Part shown: piece after piece, positions 1 through 9,362 of the stretch
How positions within the stretch are numbered: position 1 is the stretch's first letter
Layout of the letters: every line of letters begins with the position of its first letter
From: Pedobacter zeaxanthinifaciens
GTDB lineage: Bacteria > Bacteroidota > Bacteroidia > Sphingobacteriales > Sphingobacteriaceae
Assembly: GCF_003313335.1 (NCBI RefSeq)
Contig: NZ_QMHP01000001.1
Coordinates: 310,001-374,000, forward strand
DNA length: 64,000 bases
Direction of reading: 5' to 3'
Position numbers and translations under genes: made by a program
Notes under the pieces: generated by a model
Seen by the model: only the letters and a program-made list of their open reading frames with translations
Told to the model about the DNA's origin: nothing
Database searches by the model: none

Positions 1-371
1 ACGGTTATATGAACGGACAAATGATCTTATCGCAATCTGCTTTGAGGCATGGTTTTTCAAAAAGCGCAGGAAATTCGAATACGGGTATCCATGAATTTGT
101 GCATCTCATTGATAAATCTGACGGTGCAACGGATGGAGTGCCGCAACATTTAATCAAACATGAGTATGTGATGCCTTGGGTGAAGATGATGCATCAGGAA
201 ATCCAACGAATAGAAGATAATAAATCTGATATTGACCCATACGCTACCACCAACGAAGCGGAATTTCTTGCGGTAGTTGCCGAATATTTCTTTGAAAATC
301 CAGAACGGATGAAAGATAAACACCCAGAATTATATCAAAACTTAAGTTCGTTATTTAAGCAAAAGCTTTAG
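1..371 (+). CDS. MtfA-like zinc-dependent peptidase (M90 family), 5' end outside window
   Basis: The visible part is the C-terminal ~122 residues of a gluzincin-type metallopeptidase. The reading frame is open back to the first bases, so the true start lies upstream; the ATG at position 9 is internal. An HEFVH motif (HExxH, nt ~90-104) supplies the zinc ligands and catalytic Glu. A downstream NEAEFLAVVAEYFF segment provides the third-ligand Glu region typical of the MtfA (Mlc titration factor A)/M90 family. In enterobacteria MtfA is a cytosolic peptidase that binds the glucose repressor Mlc; Mlc is not expected in Bacteroidota, so the physiological role here is unknown. The stop is followed at once by an AT-rich repeat array. 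Confidence 0.8.
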   Translation, partial: GYMNGQMILSQSALRHGFSKSAGNSNTGIHEFVHLIDKSDGATDGVPQHLIKHEYVMPWVKMMHQEIQRIEDNKSDIDPYATTNEAEFLAVVAEYFFENPERMKDKHPELYQNLSSLFKQKL

Positions 372-601
372 TTGGTACATTAGTTCATTGGTACATTGGT
401 TCATCAGTTCATTGGTTCACTAGATCATTGGGTATTGTTTAACTTATTATTGATTATTGATTATTCGCTATTGTTTAACTGATCATTGGTTATTAGCTCA
501 TTGGTTATTGTTTAATTGATTATTGGTTATTGTTTAACTGTTCATTGGCTATTAGTTCATTGTTGTTTTGTTGTTACTAATTAATTTAGTATTATTGCGG
601 T
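372..601. repeat. AT-rich ~10-nt periodic repeat array (TTCATTGGTT type)
   Basis: Starting right after the preceding stop codon, the sequence is built from short near-repeats of about ten nucleotides (TTCATTGGTT, TTCATCAG, TTATTGTTTAACTG and variants) for nearly 190 bases. It has no coding potential and no clear hairpin. The same word family returns at about 21636-21702 and 52119-52181, each time at the 3' end of a plus-strand gene and in the same orientation. Confidence 0.75.
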
Positions 602-1987
602 ATGGATAGCCCTGTTAAAACTAAAACTCTAAAATCCGTAGCAACACAATATGCCGTGGTGGATATTGAAACCACTGGTGGGAGTGTATCTAACAGTCGC
701 ATTACAGAAGTGGCGGTTATTTTACACGATGGGCAGCGTGTTACTAAGCGATGGAGTAGTTTGGTAAATCCTGAAATGCCAATTCCGTTGCACATTACCG
801 CATTAACTGGAATTGACGAGGAAATGGTGGCTACTGCACCTACCTTCGCTGAAATAGCGGAACAACTAATAGAATTACTTGCTGATAAGGTTTTTGTAGC
901 ACATAATGTAAATTTCGACTATTCATTTTTGCGAGGTCAGTTGGCGGCTTGTGGCATACAGTGGAACGCCACTAAACTTTGCACAGTAAGATTATCCAGA
1001 AAGTTATTGTCTGGTTTGCCATCATACAGTTTGGGCAAGCTTTGTGCCGCTGTAGGTATTGAGCTGAAAGATCGACATCGTGCTTTAGGTGACGCCGAAG
1101 CAACCGCTCATCTTTTCACTTTATTATTGGAAAAAGATGAACAACAGTTGATCAGGGAGATGGTACTTAAAGCTTCACCGGAGCAACGCTTACCAGCAAA
1201 TGTGCCTTTAGCAGATTTTAAAGCGCTACCCGATAGTCCAGGAGTTTACTATTTCCACAATAAAATTGGCAAAGTTATTTATGTGGGCAAAGCCGTTAAC
1301 ATCAAAAAACGGGTAGCCTCTCATTTTACAGGTAACGATTCAGGGGCTAGGCGACAACATTTCTTAAAGGACATCTTTCATATTTCCTTTGAAAAATGTG
1401 GTTCTGAGTTAATGGCCTTGTTGTTGGAATGTACTGAAATTCAGCGTTTGTGGCCCCAGCACAATCGTGCTTTAAAACGATTTGAAGCCAAGTTTGCGCT
1501 GTATCATTATGTGGCGGTAAATGGTTATAGTTATTTAGCGGTAGGTCGTTTAACCAAACAACAGCCACATGTTAAAACTTTTGATAGGGAAATAGATGGG
1601 TTGAATTTTTTAGCTGAAATCACCAATAAATTTCAAATTGACCAGCGATTTTGCAGGTATGGAAAAGCTTCGGTACTGCGTAGTGACGAAAATTTGCCAA
1701 GCGTGGAAAGTCACAATGCGGCAGTTAATAGCTTATTGGAAGATATCCTTACCGAACAACCAAGTTTTGTGATTATTGAAGATGGCAGGAGTAATGACGA
1801 GTTGGGCTGCGTATATGTAGAAAAAGGAAATTTTTGCGGTATGGGCTATTTAACCAGTGACGTTTCTTTTTCTAGCTATCAGGAAGTTAAAGAGCATATT
1901 ACCACTTACAAAGGGAATCATTACATGTTGCAATTGGTGATGAGCTATGCGCAGCGTTACCCTTCAAGAATTAAATGGTTGGGGTAG
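602..1987 (+). CDS. DEDDh 3'-5' exonuclease fused to a GIY-YIG (UvrC-like) nuclease domain
   Basis: This is a two-domain DNA-processing protein of 461 aa. Residues ~16-180 form a DnaQ/epsilon-type exonuclease: DIETTG supplies D21 and E23, HNVNFDY supplies D106, and the DEDDh signature closes with H159 and D164. Residues ~205-290 form a GIY-YIG domain (GVYYF at 214-218, YVGKA at 227-231), as in the N-terminal half of UvrC and in Cho. The last ~170 residues are a conserved tail with no motif I recognise. Similar fusions are annotated as DNA polymerase III epsilon-like or UvrC-like proteins in Bacteroidota and Actinobacteria. The likely role is incision/trimming in DNA repair. ATG at 602 follows a short AT-rich leader. 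The gene stands alone on the plus strand. Confidence 0.85.
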   Translation: MDSPVKTKTLKSVATQYAVVDIETTGGSVSNSRITEVAVILHDGQRVTKRWSSLVNPEMPIPLHITALTGIDEEMVATAPTFAEIAEQLIELLADKVFVAHNVNFDYSFLRGQLAACGIQWNATKLCTVRLSRKLLSGLPSYSLGKLCAAVGIELKDRHRALGDAEATAHLFTLLLEKDEQQLIREMVLKASPEQRLPANVPLADFKALPDSPGVYYFHNKIGKVIYVGKAVNIKKRVASHFTGNDSGARRQHFLKDIFHISFEKCGSELMALLLECTEIQRLWPQHNRALKRFEAKFALYHYVAVNGYSYLAVGRLTKQQPHVKTFDREIDGLNFLAEITNKFQIDQRFCRYGKASVLRSDENLPSVESHNAAVNSLLEDILTEQPSFVIIEDGRSNDELGCVYVEKGNFCGMGYLTSDVSFSSYQEVKEHITTYKGNHYMLQLVMSYAQRYPSRIKWLG

Positions 1988-2043
1988 CTTGTCTGTTATT
2001 TCTACTTACTAGGTAATTATCCCTATTATTCTTTTTGCGAATA

Positions 2044-2051
2044 TAATTTTG
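2044..2051 (+). promoter_or_regulatory. Bacteroidota -7 box TAATTTTG
   Basis: An exact match to TAnnTTTG lies 38 nt upstream of the ATG of the TPR histidine kinase. By analogy with the rnpB promoter in this window (about 8 nt from box to transcript start), transcription would begin near 2059. No TTG at a sensible -33 spacing is evident. Confidence 0.5.
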
Positions 2052-2089
2052 TGTAATCTTTTCTATATTAGGACATTGAAGTTTACTAA

Positions 2090-4306
2090 ATGAAAAGGTA
2101 TGTTTTGTGCTTAACAGCACTAATTTTTAGTTTAACTGTATTAGCTCAAAATAATGAACAACAGTTAGAAAAAATCAAATCGCTTTTACATAAGGCCTCC
2201 GCTGTCCCTTCTCGTGATACTACCAATACTAAAATATATCTTAACGAAGCAGAAAAGCTAGCTATAGCAATTAAGAGTGATACGAGCTTATGCCGCATTT
2301 ATAATAATTATGGCATTATGTACGCTAAATTGGGAGCCGCCAACAATTCATTGACTTATTTTGAAAAACAACTATCGGCGGCTAAACGTAGCGGAAACCA
2401 AAAGTTTGTTGCCATCGCTTTGCGAAATACCGCCAATATTATTTCAGATATGGGTGATAATAAAAAAGCGATTGAAAGATATCAACAAGCTTATCAAATT
2501 GCTAAAAATAGCAATGATCCAAAGGAGCAAAGTGCTAATCTAGTAAATATGGGTATGGTTTATATGACGCAAGGGAATTATAATACTTCCATGCAGACAT
2601 TACTCTCGGCGCTAGATATCAATGAAAAAACCAAAAACTTGCCTGAAGTAGCTTATGTTCAATATGTTTTAGCAGCGTTATATAATCGAATGAAGAACTT
2701 TGATAAGGCCTTGGAGTTGAACTTTCAGGCCCTTGAAAGTTTTAAAAAGCTAAAAGATGAGCACACTGTTGCCGCAATTAGATTCAACATTGCTACCATT
2801 CAAATAAAGCGTAAACAATTTGCCGAGGCAAAAGAAAATTTACTTGCTAACATACCATATTTTGAAAAGATCAATAGTAAAGATAGGTTAATGAAAACGT
2901 ACGGTCAGTTGTTATTGATTGCAGACCAACCTGGAAATGAAAAGGAGGCCGAAAAATATTTGAGGTTGGCATTGCAGTATGCTGTAATGAATGGTGCGAT
3001 AGTAAATGATGTAACAGTGCTCAATAATCAAGCAAGACTAGATATTATTGAGAAGAAATTTAGCGCCGCAGAGCAAAAATTAGACAAGGCACTAGCGCTT
3101 GCTTCTAAGGCGAATCAGTTTTTAGAAGTGTTAAATGTACGCAGGAATAGAATTATTTTATTTCAACAAAGTGGACAGGCGGAGAAAGCGACTGTGGAAC
3201 TGGCAGAGTATGATTTAGCCAAGGAAAAGGTGCTTAATGAAGAAAATCTTGCAAAAATTAATGAGCTGAGGACAAGTTACGATACCGACAAGAAAGAAAG
3301 ACAAATTGAATTGTTAAGTAAAGATAATCGGATTAAAAGTTTGGACTTGCTAAACAGGCAATTGCAGCTAGATAAAAGCAATGCCTTTATCAAACAACAG
3401 GATCAACAGCTTAAAATTAGTCAACTGGAGCTCACCAACAAAAATCAATTGCTTGCCAATCAGCAATTAGATGCAGAAAAGAAAACACAAAATATCAAAT
3501 CGCTTCAGAAACAAAGTAGAATACAAAAGCTTGAGCTTCAAAATAAAAATTTAGAAGTAAAGCAGCGCAACTTGGCAATTGGTTCTTTATTGATGGCATT
3601 TATTGCTGTAGGTGCCATTTCATTTTCTTACTATAAACGCAATAAGCTAAAGCAACAAAATTTACTACAAGCGGAAATCTACAAACAACAGGAAATTGCA
3701 ACGCGGGCTGTATTTGAAGGTGAGCAAAACGAAAGGATTCGGATTGCTAGAGATTTACACGACGGAATAGGTCAGATGCTTTCAGTAGTGAAAATGAATG
3801 TTTCTACCTTAAACTCAGCGGATAAAACGGTAGACAATACTTTGAATTTAGTAGATAAAACTATTGACGAATTGCGGTCTATTTCACATAACTTAATTCC
3901 TGAAGCATTAAATTTCGGGCTTTATGCTGCGTTGGAAGATATTTGCCAAAAAATTAATGATACTGGCAAAACTCAGGTGAACATTCACGTTGCCGAAAAT
4001 GTGCAGCATATTAATTTAGCGCAACAAAATAAGCTTTCGGTTTACCGTATTGTACAAGAGGTCCTCAACAACATGGTTAAACATGCCAATGCCTCACAAA
4101 TTAATGTTGATATTACAAAAGGATCATCCAATATGCTTATTGCCATTAGAGATAATGGGGTAGGATTTGATACCGCTAGAATAGATGATTCAAAAGGTAT
4201 AGGCTGGAAAAATATCTCTGCTAGGGTGCACCTGCTAGATGGAGATATGAACATTAAATCCGAGAAATTATTAGGTACCCAAATTGAAATTAGTATTCCT
4301 GCTTAA
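2090..4306 (+). CDS. TPR-containing sensor histidine kinase (HisKA_3/NarX-LytS type)
   Basis: This is a 738-aa membrane sensor kinase. An N-terminal signal peptide (~1-19, ending LAQ) exports a sensor region of TPR repeats (~60-370). A long Gln/Lys/Leu-rich coiled coil (~380-490) and one membrane segment (~496-515) follow. The cytosolic kinase has the HisKA_3 motif RIARDLHDGIGQ with phospho-acceptor H557, an N-box around 660 (NNMVKHA), and a DNGVGFD G-box from 688. This architecture is standard for Bacteroidota NarL-type two-component systems, in which the periplasmic TPRs probably sense a protein or peptide. The response-regulator ATG follows the TAA with no gap, so the pair is certainly co-transcribed. 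The signal sensed cannot be told from sequence. Confidence 0.93.
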   Translation: MKRYVLCLTALIFSLTVLAQNNEQQLEKIKSLLHKASAVPSRDTTNTKIYLNEAEKLAIAIKSDTSLCRIYNNYGIMYAKLGAANNSLTYFEKQLSAAKRSGNQKFVAIALRNTANIISDMGDNKKAIERYQQAYQIAKNSNDPKEQSANLVNMGMVYMTQGNYNTSMQTLLSALDINEKTKNLPEVAYVQYVLAALYNRMKNFDKALELNFQALESFKKLKDEHTVAAIRFNIATIQIKRKQFAEAKENLLANIPYFEKINSKDRLMKTYGQLLLIADQPGNEKEAEKYLRLALQYAVMNGAIVNDVTVLNNQARLDIIEKKFSAAEQKLDKALALASKANQFLEVLNVRRNRIILFQQSGQAEKATVELAEYDLAKEKVLNEENLAKINELRTSYDTDKKERQIELLSKDNRIKSLDLLNRQLQLDKSNAFIKQQDQQLKISQLELTNKNQLLANQQLDAEKKTQNIKSLQKQSRIQKLELQNKNLEVKQRNLAIGSLLMAFIAVGAISFSYYKRNKLKQQNLLQAEIYKQQEIATRAVFEGEQNERIRIARDLHDGIGQMLSVVKMNVSTLNSADKTVDNTLNLVDKTIDELRSISHNLIPEALNFGLYAALEDICQKINDTGKTQVNIHVAENVQHINLAQQNKLSVYRIVQEVLNNMVKHANASQINVDITKGSSNMLIAIRDNGVGFDTARIDDSKGIGWKNISARVHLLDGDMNIKSEKLLGTQIEISIPA

Positions 4307-4954
4307 ATGGAAATTGAAAAAATAAATATTTTGATTACCGATGATCATCAAATGGTGATTGATGGACTAAAAATGATGTTAGACGGTGATGTTTACCAAG
4401 TAATTTCTGAAGCTAATAATGGGCAGGAAGCTATAGATTTAATCCAAACGCAGCCTGAACAGTATCATTTATTACTTACTGATATTAGCATGCCATTGTT
4501 ATCTGGTACAGAGCTTTGCAAAATGGTCAAATCTCAATTTCCTCATATACAGGTATTGGTGCTATCAATGTATAACAATGCACAGGCGGTTAAGGAAGCG
4601 GTATTAGCAGAAGCTGACGGGTATATCTTAAAAAATTCAGGGCGTACTGAGCTCCTTCAGGCGTTGCACCGAATCACTAATGGCGGAACTTATTTCTCAC
4701 AGGATATTGTGCCAATTATTTATGGGCAGTATCAAAAGCAGAAGGTTAAGGACGAAAAACTTAACGTGCTTTCGCCCCGTGAGCGGGAAATATTATCCCT
4801 AATTGTAAAAGAATTTACGAGCGAGGAAATTGCGGAAAAGCTATTCATTAGCAAAAAAACCGTAGACAACCACCGCCAAAACTTATTCGTTAAGTGCAAC
4901 TGTAAAAGTACGGTCGGACTAGTTAAATATGCGCTAGCCAATGGTTTAGAATAG
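4307..4954 (+). CDS. NarL/FixJ-family response regulator
   Basis: The 215-aa protein has a receiver domain (~7-125) with the acidic pocket D12/D13, phospho-acceptor D59 in LLLTDISMP, and the conserved Lys of GYILKN. A LuxR-type helix-turn-helix follows (~150-212: LSPREREIL ... EEIAEKLFISKKTVDNHR). Phosphorylation by the adjacent kinase would drive dimerisation and promoter binding. It begins directly at the kinase stop codon, which suggests translational coupling. Its targets are unknown; the secreted lipoprotein and type IX cargo genes next in line are candidates by position only. Confidence 0.94.
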   Translation: MEIEKINILITDDHQMVIDGLKMMLDGDVYQVISEANNGQEAIDLIQTQPEQYHLLLTDISMPLLSGTELCKMVKSQFPHIQVLVLSMYNNAQAVKEAVLAEADGYILKNSGRTELLQALHRITNGGTYFSQDIVPIIYGQYQKQKVKDEKLNVLSPREREILSLIVKEFTSEEIAEKLFISKKTVDNHRQNLFVKCNCKSTVGLVKYALANGLE

Positions 4955-5061
4955 ACTATGGGTATTTATACCTATTAAAATGAGTTTTTGTATCTATTGT
5001 TTGCCTTAGCGTTGATTTTCAACTTTGTAATGGCCATTTAAAATCAGGCCTTTACGTAAAA

Positions 5062-5475
5062 ATGAAAACGAAATTGATCAAATTCTCAATGGTGATAGCA
5101 TTATGCATTTTCATCATTTCAGGATGTAAAAAGGAAACTGAAGCTGAAACAAAAGCAGCTTTGGAAGGCAGTTGGAAAATCAGTAAGTATGATGGGCAAA
5201 CCCTTCAGTCGCCAGCTTACGGCACCTTTATAGCCACTTCAACCTCAAGCACTCAAGGAAAATCAGATTTAGTGCTTTCTTTCAATGGCACAACAACCAG
5301 TAAGGAAACAGCTTCTTTTGTAGTTACCGACAACAACAGCAAAGTTACCTTCACCAAAACAGATGGCAACTTCACCGTGCTTAGTGGCGGCGGTACCTGG
5401 ACTATCAATGCAATCAGCAGCAGTAGTTTAAAAATGACTAGCCAGTACGGTTTGGTGCTCGAAATGACAAAATAA
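5062..5475 (+). CDS. Small lipoprotein, lipocalin-like fold probable
   Basis: A 137-aa exported protein. Residues 1-22 form a lipoprotein signal peptide with lipobox ISGC, then a KKE start of the mature chain. The rest is Ser/Thr-rich and beta-strand-like, with the pattern LEGSWKIS...GTWTIN...LKMT typical of lipocalin-like (DUF4923/5004-type) Bacteroidota lipoproteins. The ligand is unknown. It lies 107 nt after the response regulator and 24 nt before the type IX secreted protein, so it may share a transcript with the latter. Confidence 0.7.
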   Translation: MKTKLIKFSMVIALCIFIISGCKKETEAETKAALEGSWKISKYDGQTLQSPAYGTFIATSTSSTQGKSDLVLSFNGTTTSKETASFVVTDNNSKVTFTKTDGNFTVLSGGGTWTINAISSSSLKMTSQYGLVLEMTK

Positions 5476-5499
5476 TTCCATCATCTAAATTCTCTTTTC

Positions 5500-8334
5500 A
5501 TGAAAAAACTATTACTAACTTTTGTGCTGTTGACGTTGTTGGATGCTACTTTTGCTCAAACCAACACTGCTTGGAGCTGGTTTTCCACTTCGGGAGTGGC
5601 CAGTAATGCTCCGGGTAGACAGCTGGTAGACATGACCACCGATGGTAACGGAAATGTTTATGCCATAGGCCGGTTTATGGGGACGCTCACCGTTGGTGGC
5701 CTCAGTGTAAGTACATCTGGCGATGGTACAGCTAATGCAAACTACGATGAAGATGCCTTTGTAGTGAAGTACAATGCTGCAGGCGTAGCGCAATGGCTTA
5801 AGCGACTAGGAAAGGTTGGTACTGCCAATAACGAATGGGCTTCAGTAATTACCGTTGATGCTAACGGAAACACTTACGTTGGCATCACTAACGGCGGGGT
5901 ATCCATAGGTGGCTTAAATTTTTTAACGAAGTTTGATACCAACGGTAATCAGTTGTGGAGTGCCTGCGACTATTCAATTTCTGGAGTAGCGGTACGCGGA
6001 AATGCAGTTTGGGTAACCGGAAATAACCAAATCAAAAAACTCGATTTGGATGGCAACGAACAATGGACCGTAACCAATGCAGGAGCTGGAGCTGCCGATA
6101 ACTTTGTAGATACAGATGGCAATGCTTATGTCACCACTTATGCCTTAGGGTCTTCTTCTGGAACTTTTTTGGGACAAAATTTTACCGCAACAGGTTTGGC
6201 CACTACCTATATTGGAAAAATCAACAGTAATGGAGCGGTGCAATGGATACAAGAAATCAAAGGAAGAAGTGCGAGTTATTATACCGTTGACAAAAATGGG
6301 AGAAGCTACATTTGGCTGGTAGGTGGTTTTGGGGATGTGTTTCAGGGCATCTCAACCAACAATATATCTGGATTTTCTTATTTCGAATTGGATAATGCTG
6401 GTTCAGTAGCAAGGTATTTGAAAAACACACCTTACAAAGGGGCTTTCAAAGTTAGAGATGATGGCATTTATAGCTATTCGCTAGAAGTTGGCAATCCCAC
6501 CCCAAGAGCAATTGCTTATGGCGATTACTTCGTTAATGCGCCAACTGACCCTACAGTGGCCATTGGCATAGCGATAAAATATAATAAGTCTACTGATGCC
6601 GTTGATAAAATAGCGACGCTTGAGCTGAAGGGTGGTGCGTATAATCCGGGACAAGTTTTAGTGGCTCAATATGCTCAAAATTCAAAAATGATGATTGGCG
6701 GTTGGTATGGTAGTTCCTTGAAGCTAAATAACAATACCTATGCGGTAGGCACTAGTTCTGGAAATACGCCTTCGGATTTCTTTTTGGCACAATGTGATTT
6801 ATCTCTAGTACCAGCACCAGAGGTTACAAACTGGACTGGCCAGGCTAATGACGGTAACTGGGACAACGCCGCCAACTGGAGCAATGGCATACCTAATGGT
6901 ACGAAGAAAACTGTATTGCCTAGTGGTTTAACGAATTACCCCACAACTATACCTGCAAATGCCGCTCCAGCTAAACTTGAAGTGGCATCAGGAGCAAGGG
7001 TACAGCTTCCACTCAACTTTTCTGCGCCATTTGGTATTGTAAATAATGGCACTATTGAAATTACTACTGCTGGAACGTTTACAGGCACATTTAACAATGT
7101 TGCGCCTACTGGCACTGGCAAAGTGACTATTAAAAATGCTGGCGTTACATTTTATTTTTCATCGGCCTTTAACCAAACATTGGAGTTAAACTTTAGCGGT
7201 ACGGCTACTACCTATGGCGGCACTATCAACGGTGATTTGATATTAACCAATGGCTCGCTCAACCTTGGTTTCGAGTTATATCCGCTGATTGTGAACGCTA
7301 TTGTGGGAGGTTCGGAAACAAGTTATGTCATGGGAAAAGTAGCTTCTAAAGTAACGGCCAACGGTAATTATAATTTTCCAATAGGTACTAGTGATCGATA
7401 TGCACCAGTAACCTTAAAACTAAACAACGTTACCGGGCCAACAACTATTGCTGCAAGTTTTAGTAAAACAATTAATGGCAGTGCACCTAATGTAACTGTA
7501 GGAAGTAAACAGGTGAGCAGTTTGCTAAATGCCGGCATTTGGACAATTACACCTGATGTTGCATTAACAGCAGGCAATTATACCATTGCGTTAACAGGCA
7601 AGGGCTATACTAACGGAGCGGCAGATGTACGCAATTACGTGGTGCTGAAAAGAAACAATTCTTCATCCGCTTGGGGATTTTTTGGAGAGAATGGAACTTC
7701 AACGGAAGTGAACCGACAAGTAACCGCTCAAGCTGGAAAAATTAACGGGTTTTCCGATTTTGCAATTGGTATTGCTAACGGCGCAGTGCCATCAACTTTG
7801 CCAGTTAAACTGATTGATTTTCAGGTAAAAGCATCGCTATCATCAGTTATGCTTAATTGGAAAACCGCAACCGAATTGAATAACGATAAATTTTTGATTG
7901 AAAGAAGTGCTGATGGGATCAATTTCGAGCAAATTGCAACACTGAAAGGAAATGGCACTACCAATCAGCTAGCCAATTATAACTACGCTGATTTAAAGCC
8001 ATTAGTAGGATATAACTACTATCGTTTAAAACAAATCGATTTTAACGGCGATACCGATATCAGTGAAGTAAAAATCGTAAAATTCGACCTAGGTGCTGAT
8101 CATCAGTTTTCAATTTTTCCTAATCCTGTTAGCGATTTCTTTAAGGTGAGCTATTCGGGCGTGCCTGCGAAACTTGCTCAGTTATTTGATTTTTCTGGTA
8201 AAAAGTTAGTAGATATTGTGCCTGTTGCTAATCAATTTCATATTCCAAGCCACTTGAGTAATGGACTTTACTTAGTGAAAGTCATTTATCAAGATCAGCG
8301 AGTAAGTGAACATAAATTGATCATTAAAAGGTAA
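5500..8334 (+). CDS. Secreted repeat protein with type IX secretion C-terminal domain
   Basis: A 944-aa exported protein. A signal peptide (~1-19, ending TFAQ) precedes a region (~25-440) of repeated motifs such as DGNGNVYAIGRF and DANGNTYVGI, resembling SBBP-type beta-propeller blades. Residues ~445-780 are beta-sandwich-like and Asn/Thr-rich. Near 790-860 comes the common pre-CTD segment (LPVKLIDFQVKA...VMLNWKTATELNNDKFLIERS). The last ~75 residues (FSIFPNPVSDFF ... GLYLVKV ... HKLIIKR) form a type A T9SS sorting domain. It should therefore be carried across the outer membrane by T9SS and released or anchored. No enzymatic motif is visible. A strong terminator follows. Confidence 0.88.
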   Translation: MKKLLLTFVLLTLLDATFAQTNTAWSWFSTSGVASNAPGRQLVDMTTDGNGNVYAIGRFMGTLTVGGLSVSTSGDGTANANYDEDAFVVKYNAAGVAQWLKRLGKVGTANNEWASVITVDANGNTYVGITNGGVSIGGLNFLTKFDTNGNQLWSACDYSISGVAVRGNAVWVTGNNQIKKLDLDGNEQWTVTNAGAGAADNFVDTDGNAYVTTYALGSSSGTFLGQNFTATGLATTYIGKINSNGAVQWIQEIKGRSASYYTVDKNGRSYIWLVGGFGDVFQGISTNNISGFSYFELDNAGSVARYLKNTPYKGAFKVRDDGIYSYSLEVGNPTPRAIAYGDYFVNAPTDPTVAIGIAIKYNKSTDAVDKIATLELKGGAYNPGQVLVAQYAQNSKMMIGGWYGSSLKLNNNTYAVGTSSGNTPSDFFLAQCDLSLVPAPEVTNWTGQANDGNWDNAANWSNGIPNGTKKTVLPSGLTNYPTTIPANAAPAKLEVASGARVQLPLNFSAPFGIVNNGTIEITTAGTFTGTFNNVAPTGTGKVTIKNAGVTFYFSSAFNQTLELNFSGTATTYGGTINGDLILTNGSLNLGFELYPLIVNAIVGGSETSYVMGKVASKVTANGNYNFPIGTSDRYAPVTLKLNNVTGPTTIAASFSKTINGSAPNVTVGSKQVSSLLNAGIWTITPDVALTAGNYTIALTGKGYTNGAADVRNYVVLKRNNSSSAWGFFGENGTSTEVNRQVTAQAGKINGFSDFAIGIANGAVPSTLPVKLIDFQVKASLSSVMLNWKTATELNNDKFLIERSADGINFEQIATLKGNGTTNQLANYNYADLKPLVGYNYYRLKQIDFNGDTDISEVKIVKFDLGADHQFSIFPNPVSDFFKVSYSGVPAKLAQLFDFSGKKLVDIVPVANQFHIPSHLSNGLYLVKVIYQDQRVSEHKLIIKR

Positions 8335-8349
8335 TTTAGTAAAGCTGTT

Positions 8350-8390
8350 GAAGTGAAGAAGTGGCATTAAGCTATTTCTTCACTTCTTTT
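8350..8390. terminator. Bidirectional rho-independent terminator
   Basis: A 16-bp stem (two G-U pairs) runs from GAAGTGAAGAAGTGGC (8350-8365) to GCTATTTCTTCACTTC (8371-8386), with a 5-nt loop and a T run on the plus strand. It sits between convergent genes. The minus-strand gene ends at 8389, so its transcript would enter the same hairpin just after its stop. Confidence 0.85.
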
Positions 8391-9189
8391 ATTTTCCAAC
8401 AGGTTGGAGGTATTTTATTGCCTCAGGACCTTGTGTAATCCCATAAATAAATGCTGCAATGGCAACTACTACCATCAAAATAAAAAAGGCTACTGAAACC
8501 AATCCTAAACTTGCTAATACTTTCCAAATAATTTGCTTTAACGGTTTATGAATATAAAATCCTTTAAAAAACCAAGTTAGCAAGAATGGTGTAAGTATAA
8601 ATGAAAGTGTACTTATGGAACTTACTAGATTTGTATTGTGTCTAACGGCAAATAGTATCGGATAAACAATTACGATAGTCATGATATTATAAGCCGCAAG
8701 GATATAAGCGTTCATTACGATATGCTCGTAATAGTTATTTTTCCAGTTATGAAATGCAATCCAAGTACTTAGTGCAAAAACCGGAATCATGGCCAACATA
8801 ATGAATGAATTATAGCTAGTGACGAATGACATATAATCATTCATAAAAGCCGAATTCATGTGCTGACCTTCGTAAAGCTCACGCATAATTTTCGCAAAGC
8901 CGATGATTTTGAAAGAGATGAAGGCAGAGATACCACTCAACAAAAACGCTAATAGCATTGGCTTGTAGTGATTAACCCTGTTGCCGTCAATAAATTCTTT
9001 AGCGGTTCCACCTGGGCTTTTGATTAGCTTTTTTACAGTGTAAAGGAAACCTTTGTTCGTATGAATCAGTAAATACTGAATTTCGTCAGTTACATATTTT
9101 TTATCGATCCTTTTGAATCTCTTCTGTCCGCAATGCCTGCAATAATTTTCATCAATAGTATAATCGCAGTTTAAACAGGTTTGTTCCAT
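8389..9189 (-). CDS. DUF3667 integral membrane protein with N-terminal zinc ribbon
   Basis: A 266-aa protein starts with a CxxC...CxxC zinc-ribbon-like motif (TCLNCDYTI...YCRHCGQ, residues 5-21). The segment LIKSPGGTAKEFIDGNRVNHYKPM is the signature of the DUF3667 family. About five hydrophobic membrane segments follow (~80-100, 130-150, 165-185, 195-212, 225-250). These proteins are widespread in Bacteroidota and uncharacterised; the ribbon suggests a protein- or nucleic acid-binding head on a membrane body. The gene is monocistronic between two terminators. Confidence 0.85.
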   Translation of the reverse strand: MEQTCLNCDYTIDENYCRHCGQKRFKRIDKKYVTDEIQYLLIHTNKGFLYTVKKLIKSPGGTAKEFIDGNRVNHYKPMLLAFLLSGISAFISFKIIGFAKIMRELYEGQHMNSAFMNDYMSFVTSYNSFIMLAMIPVFALSTWIAFHNWKNNYYEHIVMNAYILAAYNIMTIVIVYPILFAVRHNTNLVSSISTLSFILTPFLLTWFFKGFYIHKPLKQIIWKVLASLGLVSVAFFILMVVVAIAAFIYGITQGPEAIKYLQPVGK

Positions 9190-9226
9190 AAACTATTAAG
9201 GCTTGTTTGTTGGTATGTTTAATAAT

Positions 9227-9264
9227 TAAAAAAGGATTTGAAGTAATTCAACCTCAAATCCTTT
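9227..9264 (-). terminator. Terminator downstream of the ABC-F gene
   Basis: AAAGGATTTGA (9231-9241) pairs exactly with TCAAATCCTTT (9254-9264). Read on the minus strand, the hairpin is followed by TTTTAATTATT. It lies ~100 nt after the ABC-F stop and before the DUF3667 start, so it should end the ABC-F transcript. Confidence 0.7.
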
Positions 9265-9362
9265 CAAAATTAAACAAAAAAGTTGTGATATAAATGCGGA
9301 AATTATGCGGATTTTATGCTATTAGATGAATTTATCCATGATATAACCGAATTTTAAATCGG

